64,000 bases of DNA. It comes from Sternotherus odoratus. Lineage: Eukaryota; Chordata; Testudines; Kinosternidae. The notes beneath the pieces are model-generated. The model made no database searches. It saw only the letters and a program-made list of their open reading frames with translations, and was not told the DNA's origin. The stretch covers positions 249,001,644-249,065,643 of the forward strand of contig JAVMKO010000001.1 in the NCBI GenBank assembly GCA_032164245.1, read 5' to 3'. This document shows positions 63,386 through 64,000 of this stretch, piece by piece (the first letter of the stretch is position 1; each line of letters begins with the position of its first letter). The position numbers were made by a program, and so were the translations under genes.

Positions 63386-64000
63386 CGAGCCCTTATGGTT
63401 GGCCCGTGTACACGGGCTTTTACACTAGTCTTGAATAATTTTGTAGCATCTGCACACTTTACCACTTCATTGTTAACCCCCTTTTCCAAATCACTAATGA
63501 ATATATTAAGCAGCACGGGTCCCAGTACAGATCCTCTCCATTGTGAAAACTGACCATTTATTCCTAGCCTTTGTTACCTTCTTTCAATCAGTTACTGATC
63601 CATGAGAGAACCTTCCCTCTTATCCCATCACTGCTTAGTTTCCTTAAGATCCTTTGGTGAGGGACCTTGCCAATGGCCTCCTGAAAATCCAAGTACACTA
63701 CATAAATTGGATCACCCTTATCCACATACTTATTGACTCCTTCAGAGAATGCTAATAGATTGGTGAGGCTTGACTTCTCTTTAGAAAAACCACATTGATT
63801 CTTCCCAAACAAACTGTGTTTTTCTATGGCTATTCTTTACAATAGTTTTTTTCAATTCTCTTGGTGCTGACTTTAGCCTCCTTAGCTTGTAATTGCCAGG
63901 ATCTCCTCTGGAGCTCTTTAAAAAAAAAATCAGCATTATGTTAGCTACCTTGCAGTCATCTGGTTACAGAAGCTGATTTAAGTGATTGGATTTGACTTCT

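Larger units (their letters stand above)
62781..63428 (+). mobile_element. Non-autonomous Helitron with captured promoter-like segment
   Basis: Starts TCCTATATTATAAAAGACAA, a known Helitron-type 5' end (TC start), and ends with the 16-bp perfect palindrome GCCCGTGTACACGGGC, then TTTTACACTAG (CTRR end). Flanks are A (62780) and T (63429). Removing it restores a continuous CR1 sequence, and there is no target duplication, both as expected for Helitrons. It contains a promoter-like block at 62822-62925 and a G-rich array at 63025-63385. No Rep/helicase ORF. Confidence 0.93.
61815..64000 (-). mobile_element. CR1 LINE, 3' half of ORF2 and 3' end, split by Helitron
   Basis: The minus strand runs from RT (63588-63812: GFSKEKSSLTNLLAFSEGVN, YLDFQEAIGKVPHQ) through NIFISDLEKGVNNEVVKCAD to the ORF2 C-terminal region (62448-62705) and 3' end (61815-62100). 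The catalytic FADD-type site reads CADA. Missing bases around 63530 remove part of the PQGS motif region. The remaining sequence is inactive and continues beyond 64000. A Helitron occupies 62781-63428. Confidence 0.88.

Noticed and set aside
61632..64000. Further upstream VWA8 exons
   Set aside because: The stretch is accounted for by a CR1 LINE and a Helitron; no in-phase exon ending in phase 0 ahead of window exon 1 was seen.

Overview
The window is vertebrate nuclear DNA, most likely from a turtle (a crocodilian is the main alternative). The evidence is an intron-rich single-copy gene set among CR1-type LINEs, tRNA-headed SINEs with CR1-like tails, many short hAT and PIF/Harbinger-type elements, old L2 and MIR fragments, and repeats that look like Penelope-type retroelement ends. 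There are no bacterial-style operons and no long intact ORFs.

Only one protein-coding gene can be supported: the C-terminal part of VWA8 (von Willebrand factor A domain-containing protein 8), on the minus strand. Eleven exons, from 61430-61631 down to 9457-9565, all have GT-AG splice sites. Their phases join without a break into 1596 coding bases: 531 residues plus a TAA stop. The fragment ends in a VWA domain with an intact MIDAS metal-binding motif (DVSGS, then T, then D). The N-terminal AAA+ part must lie beyond 64000. The first AATAAA after the stop on the minus strand is at 8525-8530 and is followed by a GT-rich stretch, so the transcript probably ends near 8500.

Layout. 1-8500 is intergenic, with a broken retroelement remnant at about 370-2240 and several small transposons. 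8500-61631 is VWA8; its largest intron (30816-54528, 23.7 kb) holds most of the mobile DNA. 61632-64000 is a further VWA8 intron filled by a CR1 LINE that a Helitron has split.

The most interesting material is in the mobile DNA: (i) a 648-bp Helitron inserted exactly between A and T, carrying a cluster of housekeeping-promoter-like motifs; (ii) an inverted dimer of a repeat with a hammerhead-ribozyme-like core, flanked by a 13-bp target duplication; (iii) a perfect 282-bp palindrome centred on (TA)76; (iv) two elements with different terminal hairpins that share a poly(A) plus GC-rich module; (v) a U6 snRNA pseudogene fused directly to a SINE. I found no CRISPR, operon or other prokaryote-type system, and nothing that clearly forms a new multi-gene system.
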